A DNA stretch of 64,000 nt, from assembly GCF_019469205.1 (NCBI RefSeq), contig NZ_CP048265.1:868001-932000 (forward strand). Reading direction: 5' to 3'. Every line of letters begins with the position of its first letter. The first letter of the stretch is position 1. The DNA is from Gilliamella sp. ESL0405. Its GTDB lineage: Bacteria; Pseudomonadota; Gammaproteobacteria; Enterobacterales; Orbaceae. Positions 28,601-39,186 of the stretch are shown here, in pieces. The notes under the pieces were generated by a model. That model had not been told where the DNA came from. It saw nothing but the letters and a program-made list of their open reading frames with translations, and did not search any database. A program made the translations under genes and the position numbers.

Positions 28601-30185
28601 AGTAAGTGGCGATGTTTATAATAGTGGTACTATCGCGCTGAATAATAACTATACTGGCGATAATCTTACTATAACAGGTAATTATATTGGTGATAATGGA
28701 CAGCTTTTGCTTGATACAGTGGTGCAAGATAGTAATAGCTTAACCGATAAGTTAATAATTGGTGGAAATGCTTCAGGAAACACATTAGTTAAAATAACCA
28801 ATATTGGTGGATTAGGTGCAGATACAGGCACAACTAATGGTATTGAAATTGTCAATGTAAATGGAGTGAGTTCGAACGATGCTTTTAATTTAGATGGGAC
28901 ACATTTAGATGTCGGCGCTTATGAATACTATTTACATAAAGGTGATATTAATCAAGAAAATAACAATTGGTATTTACGTTCTTACAAACCAACTAATCCA
29001 ACCAATCCAACCAATCCAACCAATCCAACTAATCCAGTAAATCCAGTAAATCCAGTAAATCCAGTTAACCCGGTAAATCCAGTTGACCCGGTGAATCCAG
29101 TTAACCCAGTAAATCCAGTTAACCCAGTAAATCCAGATAAACCAAACCCACCAGTAAATCCAGATAAACCAGAACCACCGGTTAATCCGGATAAACCAGA
29201 ACCACCGATTAACCCGGTTTCACCGAGCAAGGTTGCTTATCGTAAGGAAGTGCCAATGTTTGCAGCTGTTGCTGCACAATTACGTCAAGCTGATTTGATT
29301 ATGCAAGCGAACATGCATCAACGTATAGGTAATACCTTATTAGGGGATTCTCGTATTAGTTGGGGGCGAATTATCACTGAGAGAACTGATATAAAACAAA
29401 ACGGCATTGCAAATTCCCATAGTAAAGGCAATTACGCCGGATTACAAGTTGGTAGTGATATTTGGAAAGATGAAAATAGTTATTGGCGAGCTGGGGGATA
29501 TTTCGGATTTTTACATGGTAGTTTAGATATAAATGGTTTTGCTAGTACTATTAACGGTCATGCAGGCAAGAATAAATTAAATTCCTATTTCTTAGGTGCG
29601 TATGGTAACTACATGGATGATGACGGAACATATTTAGATTTGGTCTTACAAGGCAGTCGTCATAAAGTTGACATCAAACCAAATAGCAACAAGAACAGCT
29701 CTGAAAAAGGTTACGGTATAAGTGTTTCTGCTGAAGCAGGTAAACCATTTAATTTGAATTATTATGATTGGCGAATTGAACCTCAATTACAAATTATTCA
29801 TCAATGGCTAGATATTAATAATAGTCATATCAGTGGTAACACTACCGTTAAACAAAGTCATAACAATTCTTGGCTTTTTCGAGTGGGCGCGCGACTTGAA
29901 AATCATTTTCAGACAGAATCTGGAACGTTGCGTCCTTATGCTCGTATAAATTTATACTATTCACCCGATGGGGCTGATCGTGTAACGTTTGAAAGTCCAA
30001 GTGTTGCTACTAAGTTTAATAGTGGTGCCGGTTACACCAGTACGGAACTTGCTATAGGTGGAAGTTATGAGTTTAATCGTGATGTCAGTGCCTATACGGA
30101 AATTGGTCATATTTGGTCTAATAGTGGTGATGCAAATGTGAAAGCGCCAATTAATGGTTCAATAGGTATTAGAGCTAACTGGTAA
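25644..30185 (+). CDS. Type Va autotransporter with repeat passenger
   Basis: 1513 residues from ATG 25644 (preceded by GAGAGGG). The N-terminus [17 protein letters not shown] is an extended signal peptide region, followed by a hydrophobic segment and probable cleavage after NPSFA (residue 50). Residues about 85-820 contain about 14 degenerate repeats of roughly 50-60 residues built on patterns such as [12 protein letters not shown] and G-xxDGI, expected to form a beta-helix rich in Asn, Gly, Ser and Thr. A Pro/Asn-rich linker (about 1115-1195) of NPT/NPV units follows. The beta-barrel (about 1250-1513) has SWGRIITER and a terminal aromatic (GIRANW). Probably a surface adhesin or aggregation factor; ligand unknown. 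Confidence 0.92.
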   Translation: MNKINKLIWSARCQCAVDNSGKAKSKSKAFLLNFITTTSITLAMTNPSFAQCITNDPNNQACTGDVNNTNGNGYENTVPSNVTNFTFIQSNGSITGSQNGVEIIHQGNGILTINTLGKIFGNGGDGINAQNSSNSQDIKITQLVNGESRGSKSGIAATNNGRGSTIINTSGTVVGNQDNGISVLNGNQASDVTVNQSNGNIEGHNRGISVENHSQGISEIIVSGKVNGLSNEGIFVKNNTGSKNITINQYDDSNVSGQSYGLATYNNGNQQTDITIAGNVEGRNMDAIYSESTSTASDVFLTQMVDSVIKGHNNGINIMNNGLGASDITISGSVTGEQIDGIVAKNQANTTTAMSLKQLSGSIFGHVNGLNLLNNGNGDIGILTKNSIQGEQQDGIIAQNAANSGNIRLNQTSGSIKGHNNGINILNNGTKSTFISTSGTVEGEQNDGIKVINSSQTLNGVSIIQSNGKIHGNLNGINLVNNGQGSITSLEISKDVIGASNDGIVAVNADKTGDLNFIQPSGNITGRLRGVNLHNSGTGNTNINLFGNITGQVNEGLIVQNGIEANKLIFIQASGIVTGMLNGVSLINGGTGSTQISTSGVIESIQQHGMSVVNAANSLNLSYEQQSGTISGYYNGLNFTNKGISTTSLSLAGNIIGKNADAIVVENDITTGQLHLETLSNSYIKGHSKGINLINKGSAQTVVAIANRVEGELDDAIYVSNQNNTTDLLVSQTGTELIKGKKNGIELENSGLGQTKFIAHSGVVIGQDESGIVITHSNLSHDIEVDQKAGVIYGKNNGIKINNNGLGSTNININGNVYANGTDAANNLDAGIYTTGKSDTTTNINLNNGANVYSVLGTAIKNEVTNSIINLNNGSRVSGKILLGTGNDTLNINEGSDISELTKIDGGHQYIRAGSSNEIDILNFSTHLTGSSDSVGSRGDIAILDWENINVGTNGRLSLTGNLNTDKLTLSSNSILDFVPTLHQATVSGDVYNSGTIALNNNYTGDNLTITGNYIGDNGQLLLDTVVQDSNSLTDKLIIGGNASGNTLVKITNIGGLGADTGTTNGIEIVNVNGVSSNDAFNLDGTHLDVGAYEYYLHKGDINQENNNWYLRSYKPTNPTNPTNPTNPTNPVNPVNPVNPVNPVNPVDPVNPVNPVNPVNPVNPDKPNPPVNPDKPEPPVNPDKPEPPINPVSPSKVAYRKEVPMFAAVAAQLRQADLIMQANMHQRIGNTLLGDSRISWGRIITERTDIKQNGIANSHSKGNYAGLQVGSDIWKDENSYWRAGGYFGFLHGSLDINGFASTINGHAGKNKLNSYFLGAYGNYMDDDGTYLDLVLQGSRHKVDIKPNSNKNSSEKGYGISVSAEAGKPFNLNYYDWRIEPQLQIIHQWLDINNSHISGNTTVKQSHNNSWLFRVGARLENHFQTESGTLRPYARINLYYSPDGADRVTFESPSVATKFNSGAGYTSTELAIGGSYEFNRDVSAYTEIGHIWSNSGDANVKAPINGSIGIRANW
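28986..29224 (+). repeat. Nine-base tandem repeats encoding the Pro-Asn linker
   Basis: In-frame nonamers of the type AATCCAACC and AATCCAGTA/AACCCAGTA, followed by longer CCAGATAAACCA-containing units. Gain or loss of a nonamer would change linker length by three residues without shifting frame, so it could modulate how far the passenger stands from the cell. Confidence 0.85.
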
Positions 30186-30218
30186 CATAACTAGCAAGCT
30201 AAGTTTTTAATCTAACTG

Positions 30219-30255
30219 ACCGATACTTTATATAATTAAGGTATCGGTTTTTTTA
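30219..30255 (+). terminator. Terminator after the autotransporter
   Basis: ACCGATAC and GTATCGGT arms around an AT-rich loop, followed by a run of T. Confidence 0.8.
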
Positions 30256-30398
30256 TTGATCCATATTTAAGGTAATTAATCTTAATAATTAACCAAAGTT
30301 ATATATAAAAAAAGATTATGATAAATTTTTTTTTCTACAAGTTTATATCTTATTTGTGTTAAGGTTTGAGCTTCATGTTAGAAAAATAGGGAAATACC

Positions 30399-31640
30399 AT
30401 GACTCACTCAACCAATCCTTTGATACGTTTTTACTTTAAAGTAGGGTTGATTCCTCAAATCTTATTGGGCCTGATTTTAGGTATAACACTGGCTTTTTTT
30501 TCCAAAGATACTGCCTTAAACATGTCGTTACTCGGTGGGCTTTTCATTAATGCGTTAAAATCAGTTGCGCCAATATTGGTATTGATTTTAGTTATCGCTT
30601 CAATATCAAACCATCAACATGGCAAAAAAGCGAATATGGGGACACTTTTATCACTCTATTTCGCTGGAATGATATATGCTGCGCTATTAGCCACCTTAGC
30701 AAGTTTTTTATTTCCATCTCAAATTACATTAGGTAATGACATTGAGCAAATTAAATTAAAGCCTCCTAGTGGCATCAAAGATGTTTTAATAACTTTGTTA
30801 GATAAAATGATAGATAATCCGGTTAATGCGCTTGTTAATGCAAATTATATTGGTTTAATCATTTGGGGCGTCGGTATTGGACTTGCATTAAGACATGCAA
30901 GCGAATCAACAAAAATCATGATGAATGATCTCTCATATGCCATTTCATTTATTGTTAGAATTATTATTCGTTTTGCACCTTTAGGTGTGTTTGGATTAGT
31001 CTCATCCACATTGGCAGAAACCGGTTTTGATGAGTTATATAAATATGCGCATTTATTAATTGTGCTTGTATCATGTATGTTTATTGTTGCGTTGGTGATT
31101 AATCCACTTTTAGCATTCTTAGTCATGCGTAAAAACCCTTACCCATTGGTCTTTACATCATTAAAAGAAAGTGCCATACCTGCATTTTTTACCCGTAGCT
31201 CTGCGGCAAATATTCCGGTTAATATTGAAATTTGTAAACGATTAAAAATGGATGAAGATACCTATTCAGTAGCCGTGCCTTTGGGAGCTGCAATCAATAT
31301 GTCAGGCGCTGCAATAACCATTACTGTTTTGACTTTAGCAACTGTTAATTCAATGCCTAACATTCATGTTGATATCTATTCTGCGGTATTGCTGTGTATT
31401 ATTACTGCAATTTGTGCTTGTGGCGCATCTGGTATAGCGGGCGGGTCATTATTGTTGATTCCGGTCGCTTGTAGTATGTTCGGTATACCAAATGAAATAT
31501 CTGCCAAAGTTATCGGTATCGGTATTGCAATTGGTGTTATTCAAGACTCGGTTGAAACCGCACTGAATTCTTCAAGCGATGTAGTTTTTATTGGTGCAGT
31601 ATCCGAAGCATCAAAAAATAAAAAAGTCGCCGAAAAATAG
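30399..31640 (+). CDS. sstT: Sodium/serine-threonine symporter
   Basis: 413 residues, matching the length of SstT, a DAACS-family inner-membrane protein that imports L-serine and L-threonine with Na+. The N-terminus LIRFYFKVGLIPQILLGLILG is typical, as are the re-entrant loop TRSSAANIPVNIE, the GAAINMSGAAITITV helix and the late SGIAGGSLLLIPVACSMFGI region. AGGGAAATACC precedes the ATG. It is monocistronic, lying between two terminator-like hairpins. Confidence 0.94.
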   Translation: MTHSTNPLIRFYFKVGLIPQILLGLILGITLAFFSKDTALNMSLLGGLFINALKSVAPILVLILVIASISNHQHGKKANMGTLLSLYFAGMIYAALLATLASFLFPSQITLGNDIEQIKLKPPSGIKDVLITLLDKMIDNPVNALVNANYIGLIIWGVGIGLALRHASESTKIMMNDLSYAISFIVRIIIRFAPLGVFGLVSSTLAETGFDELYKYAHLLIVLVSCMFIVALVINPLLAFLVMRKNPYPLVFTSLKESAIPAFFTRSSAANIPVNIEICKRLKMDEDTYSVAVPLGAAINMSGAAITITVLTLATVNSMPNIHVDIYSAVLLCIITAICACGASGIAGGSLLLIPVACSMFGIPNEISAKVIGIGIAIGVIQDSVETALNSSSDVVFIGAVSEASKNKKVAEK

Positions 31641-31654
31641 TATCACAATTAATA

Positions 31655-31703
31655 AGATTGAATGATTTTGAAATACATTTTTAATATCGTTCAATCTTTA
31701 ATT
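31655..31703 (+). terminator. Probable terminator after sstT
   Basis: AGATTGAATGAT pairs with ATCGTTCAATCT (11 of 12 positions) around a 19-nt loop; the following bases are moderately T-rich. Confidence 0.5.
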
Positions 31704-31847
31704 TAAGAGCTTATCAACATTATCATTGTAATAACTTTACTCAAAATTCTTCTTCATTTTATGGTAATAAATAAACTCATTGCTTTTGCTAAAGTGACTA
31801 TTTATTATTGAGCGCAAGATTATTATTGATAGTGGATCTTATTTGTC

Positions 31848-32453
31848 ATGTCATTTCAATCAACCACAAAAAAAGAAAATGGAACAAAAGCGGCATTGAT
31901 TCGAAGCGGTGTCGAGATGATGACAACTTACGGTTATGTTTCATCGAATATTGAAAGTATCTTAAAACAAGTCGGTGTTCCCAAAGGATCTTTCTATTAT
32001 TACTTCAAAAGTAAAGAAGAATTTGGACGGACGATAATAGCCAGTTATGATAGCTTTTTTGCTCATAAATTAGATAAACATTTAACAAATATGTCAATTA
32101 ACTCCCCATTAGCAAGAATTCATGCCTTTTATGAAGATGCTAAAAAGGGAATGGAAAAATATGATTTTAATCGAGGCTGTTTGATTGGTGAACTGATTCA
32201 AGAAGAATCATTACTTCCCAGTGGTTATGCTTTGCTGTTGGAGCAAATCTTACAAAGCTGGCAAACTAAGATTGAAAATTGTTTATTACTTGCGCAGCAA
32301 TCAGGAGAAATTAATACTCATACTGATTGTAAAGCACTGGCCGCTTTTTTTTGGATTGGTTGGGAAGGGGCAGTAACGCGTAGTAAATTGGTCAAAAACT
32401 CAACACCACTCGATCTTTTTATAGAGCTTTTTCTAAATAAAATAATTTCTTAA
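31848..32453 (+). CDS. TetR/AcrR-family transcriptional repressor
   Basis: 201 residues. The N-terminal helix-turn-helix is clear (GYVSSNIESILKQVGVPKGSFYYYFKSKEEF, residues about 26-56). The C-terminal ligand-binding domain (about 70-200) has GCLIGELIQEES and ALAAFFWIGWEGAVTRSK, resembling regulators of reactive electrophile or acrylate responses (AcuR/NemR-like). The gene lies upstream of an AcuI-type reductase in the same direction, and the gap contains two copies of a TetR-type palindrome, the likely target. Ligand unknown. Confidence 0.88.
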   Translation: MSFQSTTKKENGTKAALIRSGVEMMTTYGYVSSNIESILKQVGVPKGSFYYYFKSKEEFGRTIIASYDSFFAHKLDKHLTNMSINSPLARIHAFYEDAKKGMEKYDFNRGCLIGELIQEESLLPSGYALLLEQILQSWQTKIENCLLLAQQSGEINTHTDCKALAAFFWIGWEGAVTRSKLVKNSTPLDLFIELFLNKIIS

Positions 32454-32514
32454 TACATCTTTTGAATGTTATGTTTATTCCTATCGCTATGTGAAATAAA
32501 TTGTTTTTACTGTA

Positions 32515-32544
32515 TTGTCTTTTACTAGACGATCGGTCTATAAT
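32515..32544 (+). promoter_or_regulatory. Promoter of the AcuI-type reductase gene
   Basis: TTGTCT (32515-32520), an 18-bp spacer, and a consensus TATAAT (32539-32544). The -10 box lies between two operator half-sites, so repressor binding would block RNA polymerase. Confidence 0.65.
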
Positions 32545-32562
32545 TCCTAGACCGATCGTCTA
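32526..32562. promoter_or_regulatory. Double TetR-type operator
   Basis: TAGACGATCGGTCTA (32526-32540) and its exact reverse complement TAGACCGATCGTCTA (32548-32562) around a 7-bp spacer. Each 15-mer is itself nearly palindromic (TAGAC...GTCTA), so this is two dimer sites in mirror arrangement. Confidence 0.8.
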
Positions 32563-32653
32563 TAAGGAAAATCATCAGGTTAGTTCAATATTTAACTTGA
32601 TGAATTAAGCAAATGAACCAACTTTACATTTAGATATGTAATAAGGAGTAAGC

Positions 32654-33649
32654 ATGTCATTTAAAGCTATTTTGTTAGATAAAAATGATACTACCGGTTT
32701 TTCGGCCTCTATAAAAACAATTGATAAACAACACCTTGTTACTCAACAAGGCGATACCTTGATTAAGGTGCTATATTCAAGTATTAACTATAAAGATGCT
32801 TTGGCGTTAACCAATAAAAGTCCTGTTGTTAGGCAATGGCCTATGGTGCCGGGTATTGATGGTGTCGGTACAATTATTGAATCTAGCAATGATCGTTATC
32901 ATGCTAGTGATGCTGTTATTTTAAATGGTTGGGGATGTGGTGAAACCCATTGGGGGTGTCTGGCGCAATATGCTTACTTAAAATCAGATTGGTTAATTCC
33001 ATTACCCCAAAATATCACACCCTACCAATCGATGATTATTGGCACCGCCGGATATACTGCTGCATTATGTGTAAAACGTATTGTTGATTTTGGGATAAAA
33101 CCGCAGAGCGGAACGGTACTTGTGACAGGGGCGAGTGGCGGAGTTGGCTCAGTTGCGGTAGCTTTATTAAGCAAATTGGGTTATCGAGTTACTGCATCAA
33201 CAGGTAAATTAACTGACAAAGAATATTTACACAAACTTGGTGCCAGCAATATTATTGATAGTAAACAGTTGAAAGAGGCGGGTAAACCTCTACAAAAAGA
33301 ACAGTGGTCAGCTGTTGTCGATGTGGTTGGTTCTCATACCTTAGCTAATGTATGTGCCCAAACTCAATATGGTGGTATTGTAGCCTGTTGTGGGCTAGCA
33401 CAAGGAATGGATTTCCCGGCAACTGTCGCACCTTTTATTTTGCGCGGGGTAACATTGGCAGGTATCGACAGCGTAATGGCAAGTTATGATAATCGTATTG
33501 CCGCATGGAACTTATTAGCTCAGTATTTAGATGATAAAACTTTGGCTCATATAGGCAATACTATTCGTTTAGACGAGTGTGTTGATACTGCGCAGAACAT
33601 GATAGCAGGCCAAACAAAAGGTCGTTTTGTGGTAGATGTGAACAAATAA
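32654..33649 (+). CDS. acuI: AcuI/YhdH-type acrylyl-CoA reductase (MDR family)
   Basis: 331 residues, zinc-independent medium-chain dehydrogenase/reductase that uses NADPH to reduce acryloyl-CoA or related reactive alkenes. Family marks: YSSINYKDALALTNKSP, PGIDGVGTI, LNGWGCGETHWGCLAQYA, IGTAGYTAALCV and the nucleotide-binding loop VTGASGGVGSVAVALLSKLGY. AAGGAG lies 7 nt before the ATG. It follows the TetR gene and is probably repressed by it, giving detoxification on demand. The exact substrate is inferred from the family. Confidence 0.88.
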   Translation: MSFKAILLDKNDTTGFSASIKTIDKQHLVTQQGDTLIKVLYSSINYKDALALTNKSPVVRQWPMVPGIDGVGTIIESSNDRYHASDAVILNGWGCGETHWGCLAQYAYLKSDWLIPLPQNITPYQSMIIGTAGYTAALCVKRIVDFGIKPQSGTVLVTGASGGVGSVAVALLSKLGYRVTASTGKLTDKEYLHKLGASNIIDSKQLKEAGKPLQKEQWSAVVDVVGSHTLANVCAQTQYGGIVACCGLAQGMDFPATVAPFILRGVTLAGIDSVMASYDNRIAAWNLLAQYLDDKTLAHIGNTIRLDECVDTAQNMIAGQTKGRFVVDVNK

Positions 33650-34076
33650 AATAACTTTATATTGAATTTCACACAGATTTTTGCTGTTTTATTGAACGTA
33701 ATTCATTTTTTATTTAGATTTGTTGGTTTTCTATGATTAGCAAAATCGTCACCTATGCAAAACATGGTAGCTAAATTATTTACTGTCAAGTATTTAGCTA
33801 CTTTGCATGTGTTGGTCATTTTCAACTATTCAATTGGCTAGTTTTGTTAATTACACTAAAGGTTAGCTATTTGGATCTTATTTTTGGCCAAAATATCGCA
33901 ATGGTGAGCTAGCTGATAAAAGAAAAAGATAGGGTGATTAATCAAAGCAAATTAAAACTTGTATTCTCGCCAAAAAGAGACTAAATTTTAAACGTATTTT
34001 GATTTAGTAGCAGTTTTAACTTTTACCGTTTTTAAATTTTCATTCATGTATGACTAATTTATAGAGGAAATGTTAT
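33650..34076. other. Non-coding region with a long stem-loop
   Basis: About 430 bp with no supportable gene. It contains a strong stem: GTAGCTAAAT (33767-33776) with ATTTAGCTAC (33792-33801), extended by ATGCAAA (33755-33761) with TTTGCAT (33802-33808) across a 5-nt bulge. No T-run follows, so it is not a standard terminator. AGAGGAAA at 34062-34070 is the chaB ribosome-binding site. Confidence 0.55.
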
Positions 34077-34304
34077 ATGCCATATCAAACACGAGATGAT
34101 TTACCCGAATCTGTACGCCATGTTTTACCCGAACATGCTCAAGATATTTTTAAAGAAGCTTTTAACAATGCCATAAAAGAGTACCAAGATCCCAAGAAAA
34201 GACGAGATAAAAGTTCGCCAGAGCAAATCGCATTTAGAGTGGCGTGGTCAGCTGTAGAAAAGGTTTACCGCAAAAATGAAAATGGTCAATGGGAACGCAA
34301 GTAA
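34077..34304 (+). CDS. chaB: ChaB-family protein
   Basis: 75 residues, the family's usual length, beginning MPYQTRDDLPESVRHVLPEHAQ, with AFRVAWSAVEKVY in the second half. ChaB was named as a regulator of the ChaA cation antiporter in E. coli, but its biochemical role is poorly settled. No chaA is visible here. Small, charged, cytosolic. AGAGGAAA precedes the start, and a terminator-like hairpin follows. Confidence 0.9.
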   Translation: MPYQTRDDLPESVRHVLPEHAQDIFKEAFNNAIKEYQDPKKRRDKSSPEQIAFRVAWSAVEKVYRKNENGQWERK

Positions 34305-34384
34305 AAACTCAATACTATAAATGCTTTCAAGTCCACAACTAAGTTATTATAGATATGGGTTTATTATCAATATGAATAGTCAAT

Positions 34385-34411
34385 AAAAACTAGCTATTAA
34401 GCTGGTTTTTT
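34385..34411 (+). terminator. Terminator between chaB and the YciI-like gene
   Basis: AACTAGC and GCTGGTT arms (one G-T pair), loop TATTAA, followed directly by a T-run. Confidence 0.7.
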
Positions 34412-34426
34412 ATATGGAGAATTATT

Positions 34427-34711
34427 ATGTTTATATTCACCCTCACTTATATTAAACCCATTAATGAAGTTGAAAAATTTTTACAGCAGCATATCGATTA
34501 CCTTGAAGAGAATTATCGATTGGGACATTTTATTGCTTCAGGCCGAAAAGTGCCACGTACTGGTGGTGTGATACTTTGTCCTGCTGAGAATAAAGAACAA
34601 GCGTTAACTATAATGCAAAAAGATCCGTTTTATATTCAGCAAATTGCCCAGTACGATATTATCGAATTTGTACCGTCCAAATATACCACTGGTTTTGAAC
34701 AATTTATTTAG
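34427..34711 (+). CDS. YciI-family protein
   Basis: 94 residues with a YCII-related ferredoxin-like fold: FIFTLTYIKPINEVEKFLQQHIDYLEENY at the start, then GHFIASGRKVPRTGGVILC and a C-terminal DIIEFVPSKY. Members carry conserved His and Asp (here H47-type positions near the start, QHIDYL), and some are catalytic, but no substrate is established. TATGGAGA lies ahead of the ATG. Standalone gene after the chaB terminator. Confidence 0.85.
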   Translation: MFIFTLTYIKPINEVEKFLQQHIDYLEENYRLGHFIASGRKVPRTGGVILCPAENKEQALTIMQKDPFYIQQIAQYDIIEFVPSKYTTGFEQFI

Positions 34712-34860
34712 TTAATAATTACGGTAAGCGCAATTTAATTTTTTTAAGCATCACGCTTTTATATCTATTTTCTTTGCTTATATTTTCCTGATCAATACGG
34801 AAAAAGTTGGTTAGTAATTCAAATTTTTTCCTTTTATACTGAATTTAATCTCTCATTTAA

Positions 34861-36306
<1,446 letters not shown>

Positions 36307-36330
36307 TGGATCACTCTTTTAGGAGAAACT

Positions 36331-36648
36331 ATGAAAAAAGCGTTAATTATTTGTGCCGCAGGCATGTCTTCCTCATTAATGGCTAAAAAAGTAACAGAAT
36401 ATTTTGCCAGTCAAGGCAAAGAAATCGTATTGGACGCAGTATCTGCCACGGAAGGTGGAAATATGATTAAAGACAGTGATTTTTCGCTCTTTTTAATTAG
36501 CCCCCAAACGATGATGATGCTCGATAAATTTAAAAAAATGGGAGATGAAGCAGGTAAGCCGGTGGTAAGCATTCCTTTCCAAGCTTATATACCAATTCAA
36601 TCAGGTATTGAGCAACTGGCTAAATTAACAGAGGAAAATCTTAAATAA
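36331..36648 (+). CDS. PTS lactose/cellobiose-type EIIB
   Basis: 105 residues, cytosolic phosphocarrier. The phosphorylated Cys8 sits in IICAAGMSSSLMAKK. It passes phosphate from EIIA to the sugar bound by EIIC (both encoded downstream). AGGAGA lies 8 nt before the ATG. It follows the glucosidase by 24 bp. Confidence 0.93.
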   Translation: MKKALIICAAGMSSSLMAKKVTEYFASQGKEIVLDAVSATEGGNMIKDSDFSLFLISPQTMMMLDKFKKMGDEAGKPVVSIPFQAYIPIQSGIEQLAKLTEENLK

Positions 36649-36660
36649 TTCTTTGTCACT

Positions 36661-36722
36661 ATCCTATCAGTTTAACGATAGGATTTGGGCACTGTCTATT
36701 GATGATGCTTCATAGCAGTGCC
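36661..36722 (+). other. Two adjacent hairpins between EIIB and regulator genes
   Basis: ATCCTATC/GATAGGAT (36661-36668 with 36677-36684) and GGCACTG/CAGTGCC (36688-36694 with 36716-36722, extended by CTAT/ATAG). Neither is followed by a T-run. They could stabilise the upstream mRNA, giving more enzyme and EIIB than regulator, or be an antitermination site. Confidence 0.5.
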
Positions 36723-36812
36723 TGATTATCTTACTGGATGTGAGAACTTATCTTAACGATAAGAGTAATTGCAATATTATTGATAATATCGTTTTAGTGA
36801 CTATAGGTATGG

Positions 36813-38828
36813 ATGATAATGATCAAAAATAAACAACGTGATCTTATAAGTTTATTAGTTCGTTCTAAAAACCTTTTTAAGAGCAGTGCTACATTGGCAA
36901 GTGAATTATCATTATCCGATCGGACTGTACGTACTTATCTCAATGATCTTAAATCACTCATTGAAAAAAATGGTGGATTGATAATCAGTAAGCAAGGTTA
37001 TGGTTACCAGCTGCAAATTAAAGATAGAACTGCATTTAATCAATTTTTAATTGAACACCATTTGTTAGATCGCAGTGAGGAACAATCAAATTACCGTGAA
37101 TTGAGTCAAAGAAGACACTATATTCTTAATCTGCTTTTATTAGAATGCCAAAAAATTGATATCGAGACTTTATCCGAACAATTATTTATTAGTTCATCGC
37201 AGTTAAATAAAGATATCCAAGAAATTAAAAATCAACTCCAATCTTTTGAGCTTACCATAAAAAAGAGTAAATCTTTGCTTTCTGTTGAAGGCGACGAAAA
37301 AGCAAAAAGACACTTTATTATGAGCTATTTTTTTCATGAAGAGTCGATTAACTTTTTGCAACGCTTAACGTATTTCAATAAGTTTGGTGATGCAATTTGC
37401 TTTGATACCTTAACCATTATCATCTTAGATGAATGTCGTGAAGCGAATATCAAATTATCTGATGTTATGATGCAAAACATTGTACTTCATCTGTCACTGA
37501 GTATTAAACGTTTACAATCAGGACTTTCAATACAAAATCTTGATCTGCCAGATAAAGCTAAAGAGAGCTTAGAATATCAAGTTGCTAAAAAAATTATTGA
37601 TAGGGTTGAAACGGTTATCGGTTTTCATTTTCCAAAAGAAGAGCAGATGTATTTGACTTTACATTTAATGAGTAAGTCAAATTTAATTCAGCAAGATTTA
37701 GATTCAGAACTCTATTTATCGCTTAGCAATTTACTTATTAAGATTCAACAAGAGACCGGTTATCTGTTTTATAAAGATGAACAGTTAAAAAAAGGGCTAA
37801 TTCAACATTTAAAGCCAATGTTAGTCCGATTAGAGCAGAAAATTAAGTTAGAAAATCCATTGCTAAATGAAATTAAAGCCAGTTCGCCGGAGCTCTTTGA
37901 ACTGGTAAAACACTACCTTAGCCAATTGAGTAATTTAGCTCGCTATACCATTCATGATGATGAATGGGGGTATTTAACACTGCACTTTTTAGCTTCCATT
38001 GAAAAACTCAAAAATGAACAAAAAGCAAAAGTATTGATTATTTGCGCTACCGGTTTAGGCAGTGCGCAATTACTCAAAAATCGGATTGAGAACGAGTTTG
38101 ATGAACGTATTAAAATTGTTGCTACCCGTGGTTACTATGAAATAGAGCCAGAAATGCTTGATGAAATTGACTTTATTATTTCATCGGTTGATCTCTCATC
38201 AAAAGTTTTTAAAGTTCCGGTATTTCACGTTTCAGTCTTTTTAACCGAACAAGATGTACAACAAATTCGCCGCTATCTTGCATCACGCAGAGTGCAAATA
38301 TCGGCACGTAAAGATCTAATTGCAACATCTAATCCAACCAGCACACCGGAACATTTAGTACATATAGAACAAATTGTCGATGATTTATTGGCAGATTACT
38401 TTATATGTTGTCATCAAGCTAAAAATAAAGAGCAGATACTTAATCGATTACTTGATCGGTTGGCGGTAAATGAAGCATGTGGCTACAGGCAAGAAATGAT
38501 AAAGCAAATTGAAAATCGTATGACATTAGGTGATATATTTTTTAGTCCAACTATTGTCGTTCCGCATCCGGCAATTGCTGTAGGCCGGTTATCTAAAATT
38601 GGCATCGCCGTCTTACCAAATGGTCTAAGTTGGGATGAACATCATCCTAATATTCATTTCATATTTATGATTTCGCCATCAATTTATCAAAATACCAATC
38701 TAGCTATGATGACTAAAGCCATCGTTAACTTGATTGATGATCAACAAATGCAAGAAAAATTATTAAAGACACAAAATTTTGACCAATTTAAACAACTTTT
38801 TATTCAACTCATTGAAAAAGGGGCATAG
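36813..38828 (+). CDS. PRD-containing transcriptional regulator with EIIB and EIIA domains
   Basis: 671 residues, built like LicR/MtlR activators. It has an N-terminal helix-turn-helix (about 10-60, LSLSDRTVRTYLNDLK), a second winged-helix part (about 100-165), two PTS regulation domains (about 180-400, with histidines in MQNIVLHLSLSIKR and MYLTLHLMSK), an EIIB-like domain (about 405-495, VLIICATGLGSAQLLKNR) and an EIIA-like domain (about 520-670, VVPHPAIAVG). Phosphorylation by PTS proteins should tune its activity. It lies inside the operon it presumably activates. The ATG at 36813 has AGGT upstream; 36819 is an alternative. Confidence 0.9.
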   Translation: MIMIKNKQRDLISLLVRSKNLFKSSATLASELSLSDRTVRTYLNDLKSLIEKNGGLIISKQGYGYQLQIKDRTAFNQFLIEHHLLDRSEEQSNYRELSQRRHYILNLLLLECQKIDIETLSEQLFISSSQLNKDIQEIKNQLQSFELTIKKSKSLLSVEGDEKAKRHFIMSYFFHEESINFLQRLTYFNKFGDAICFDTLTIIILDECREANIKLSDVMMQNIVLHLSLSIKRLQSGLSIQNLDLPDKAKESLEYQVAKKIIDRVETVIGFHFPKEEQMYLTLHLMSKSNLIQQDLDSELYLSLSNLLIKIQQETGYLFYKDEQLKKGLIQHLKPMLVRLEQKIKLENPLLNEIKASSPELFELVKHYLSQLSNLARYTIHDDEWGYLTLHFLASIEKLKNEQKAKVLIICATGLGSAQLLKNRIENEFDERIKIVATRGYYEIEPEMLDEIDFIISSVDLSSKVFKVPVFHVSVFLTEQDVQQIRRYLASRRVQISARKDLIATSNPTSTPEHLVHIEQIVDDLLADYFICCHQAKNKEQILNRLLDRLAVNEACGYRQEMIKQIENRMTLGDIFFSPTIVVPHPAIAVGRLSKIGIAVLPNGLSWDEHHPNIHFIFMISPSIYQNTNLAMMTKAIVNLIDDQQMQEKLLKTQNFDQFKQLFIQLIEKGA

Positions 38829-38830
38829 TT

Positions 38831-39181
38831 ATGAACGAGGAAATGAGCACCGAGGAAATTCAACTTATCGCATTTAATATTATTTTGCACAGTGGTAATG
38901 CCAAAACAAAGATCCATGAAGCGTTTAAGGCGATGAGAAAAGCTGATTTCACAACCGCAAACCAATTACTTGAGCAAGCTAATGAGGAAATTTTGGAGGC
39001 ACATAAATCGCAGACAGGATTGCTGCAAAATTATGCCAATGGCATGCAGATCAATATGGAAATTATCATGGTTCATGCTCAAGATCATTTAATGACAACA
39101 ATGACAATGCGAGAAATCGCTATTGAGATGGCTAATCTATACCAGCAAAACTACGAGCTTGCAGAAAAACTAGCGAGGTGA
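38831..39181 (+). CDS. PTS lactose/cellobiose-type EIIA
   Basis: 116 residues, forms a helical trimer in the known family. The phosphorylated histidine is in MVHAQDHLMTTMTMREIA near residue 78. It starts 2 bp after the regulator stop and overlaps the GTG alternative start of the next gene, indicating tight coupling. Confidence 0.92.
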   Translation: MNEEMSTEEIQLIAFNIILHSGNAKTKIHEAFKAMRKADFTTANQLLEQANEEILEAHKSQTGLLQNYANGMQINMEIIMVHAQDHLMTTMTMREIAIEMANLYQQNYELAEKLAR

Positions 39182-39186
39182 ACGCA

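Noticed and set aside
28986-29224. CRISPR-like direct repeats
   Set aside because: Units are 9 bp, in-frame and without unique spacers; they encode a Pro-rich linker.
28982-29230. Antisense open frame of Gly/Leu/Thr/Phe repeats
   Set aside because: It is the mirror of the nonamer repeats in the autotransporter linker; no ribosome site and no independent support.
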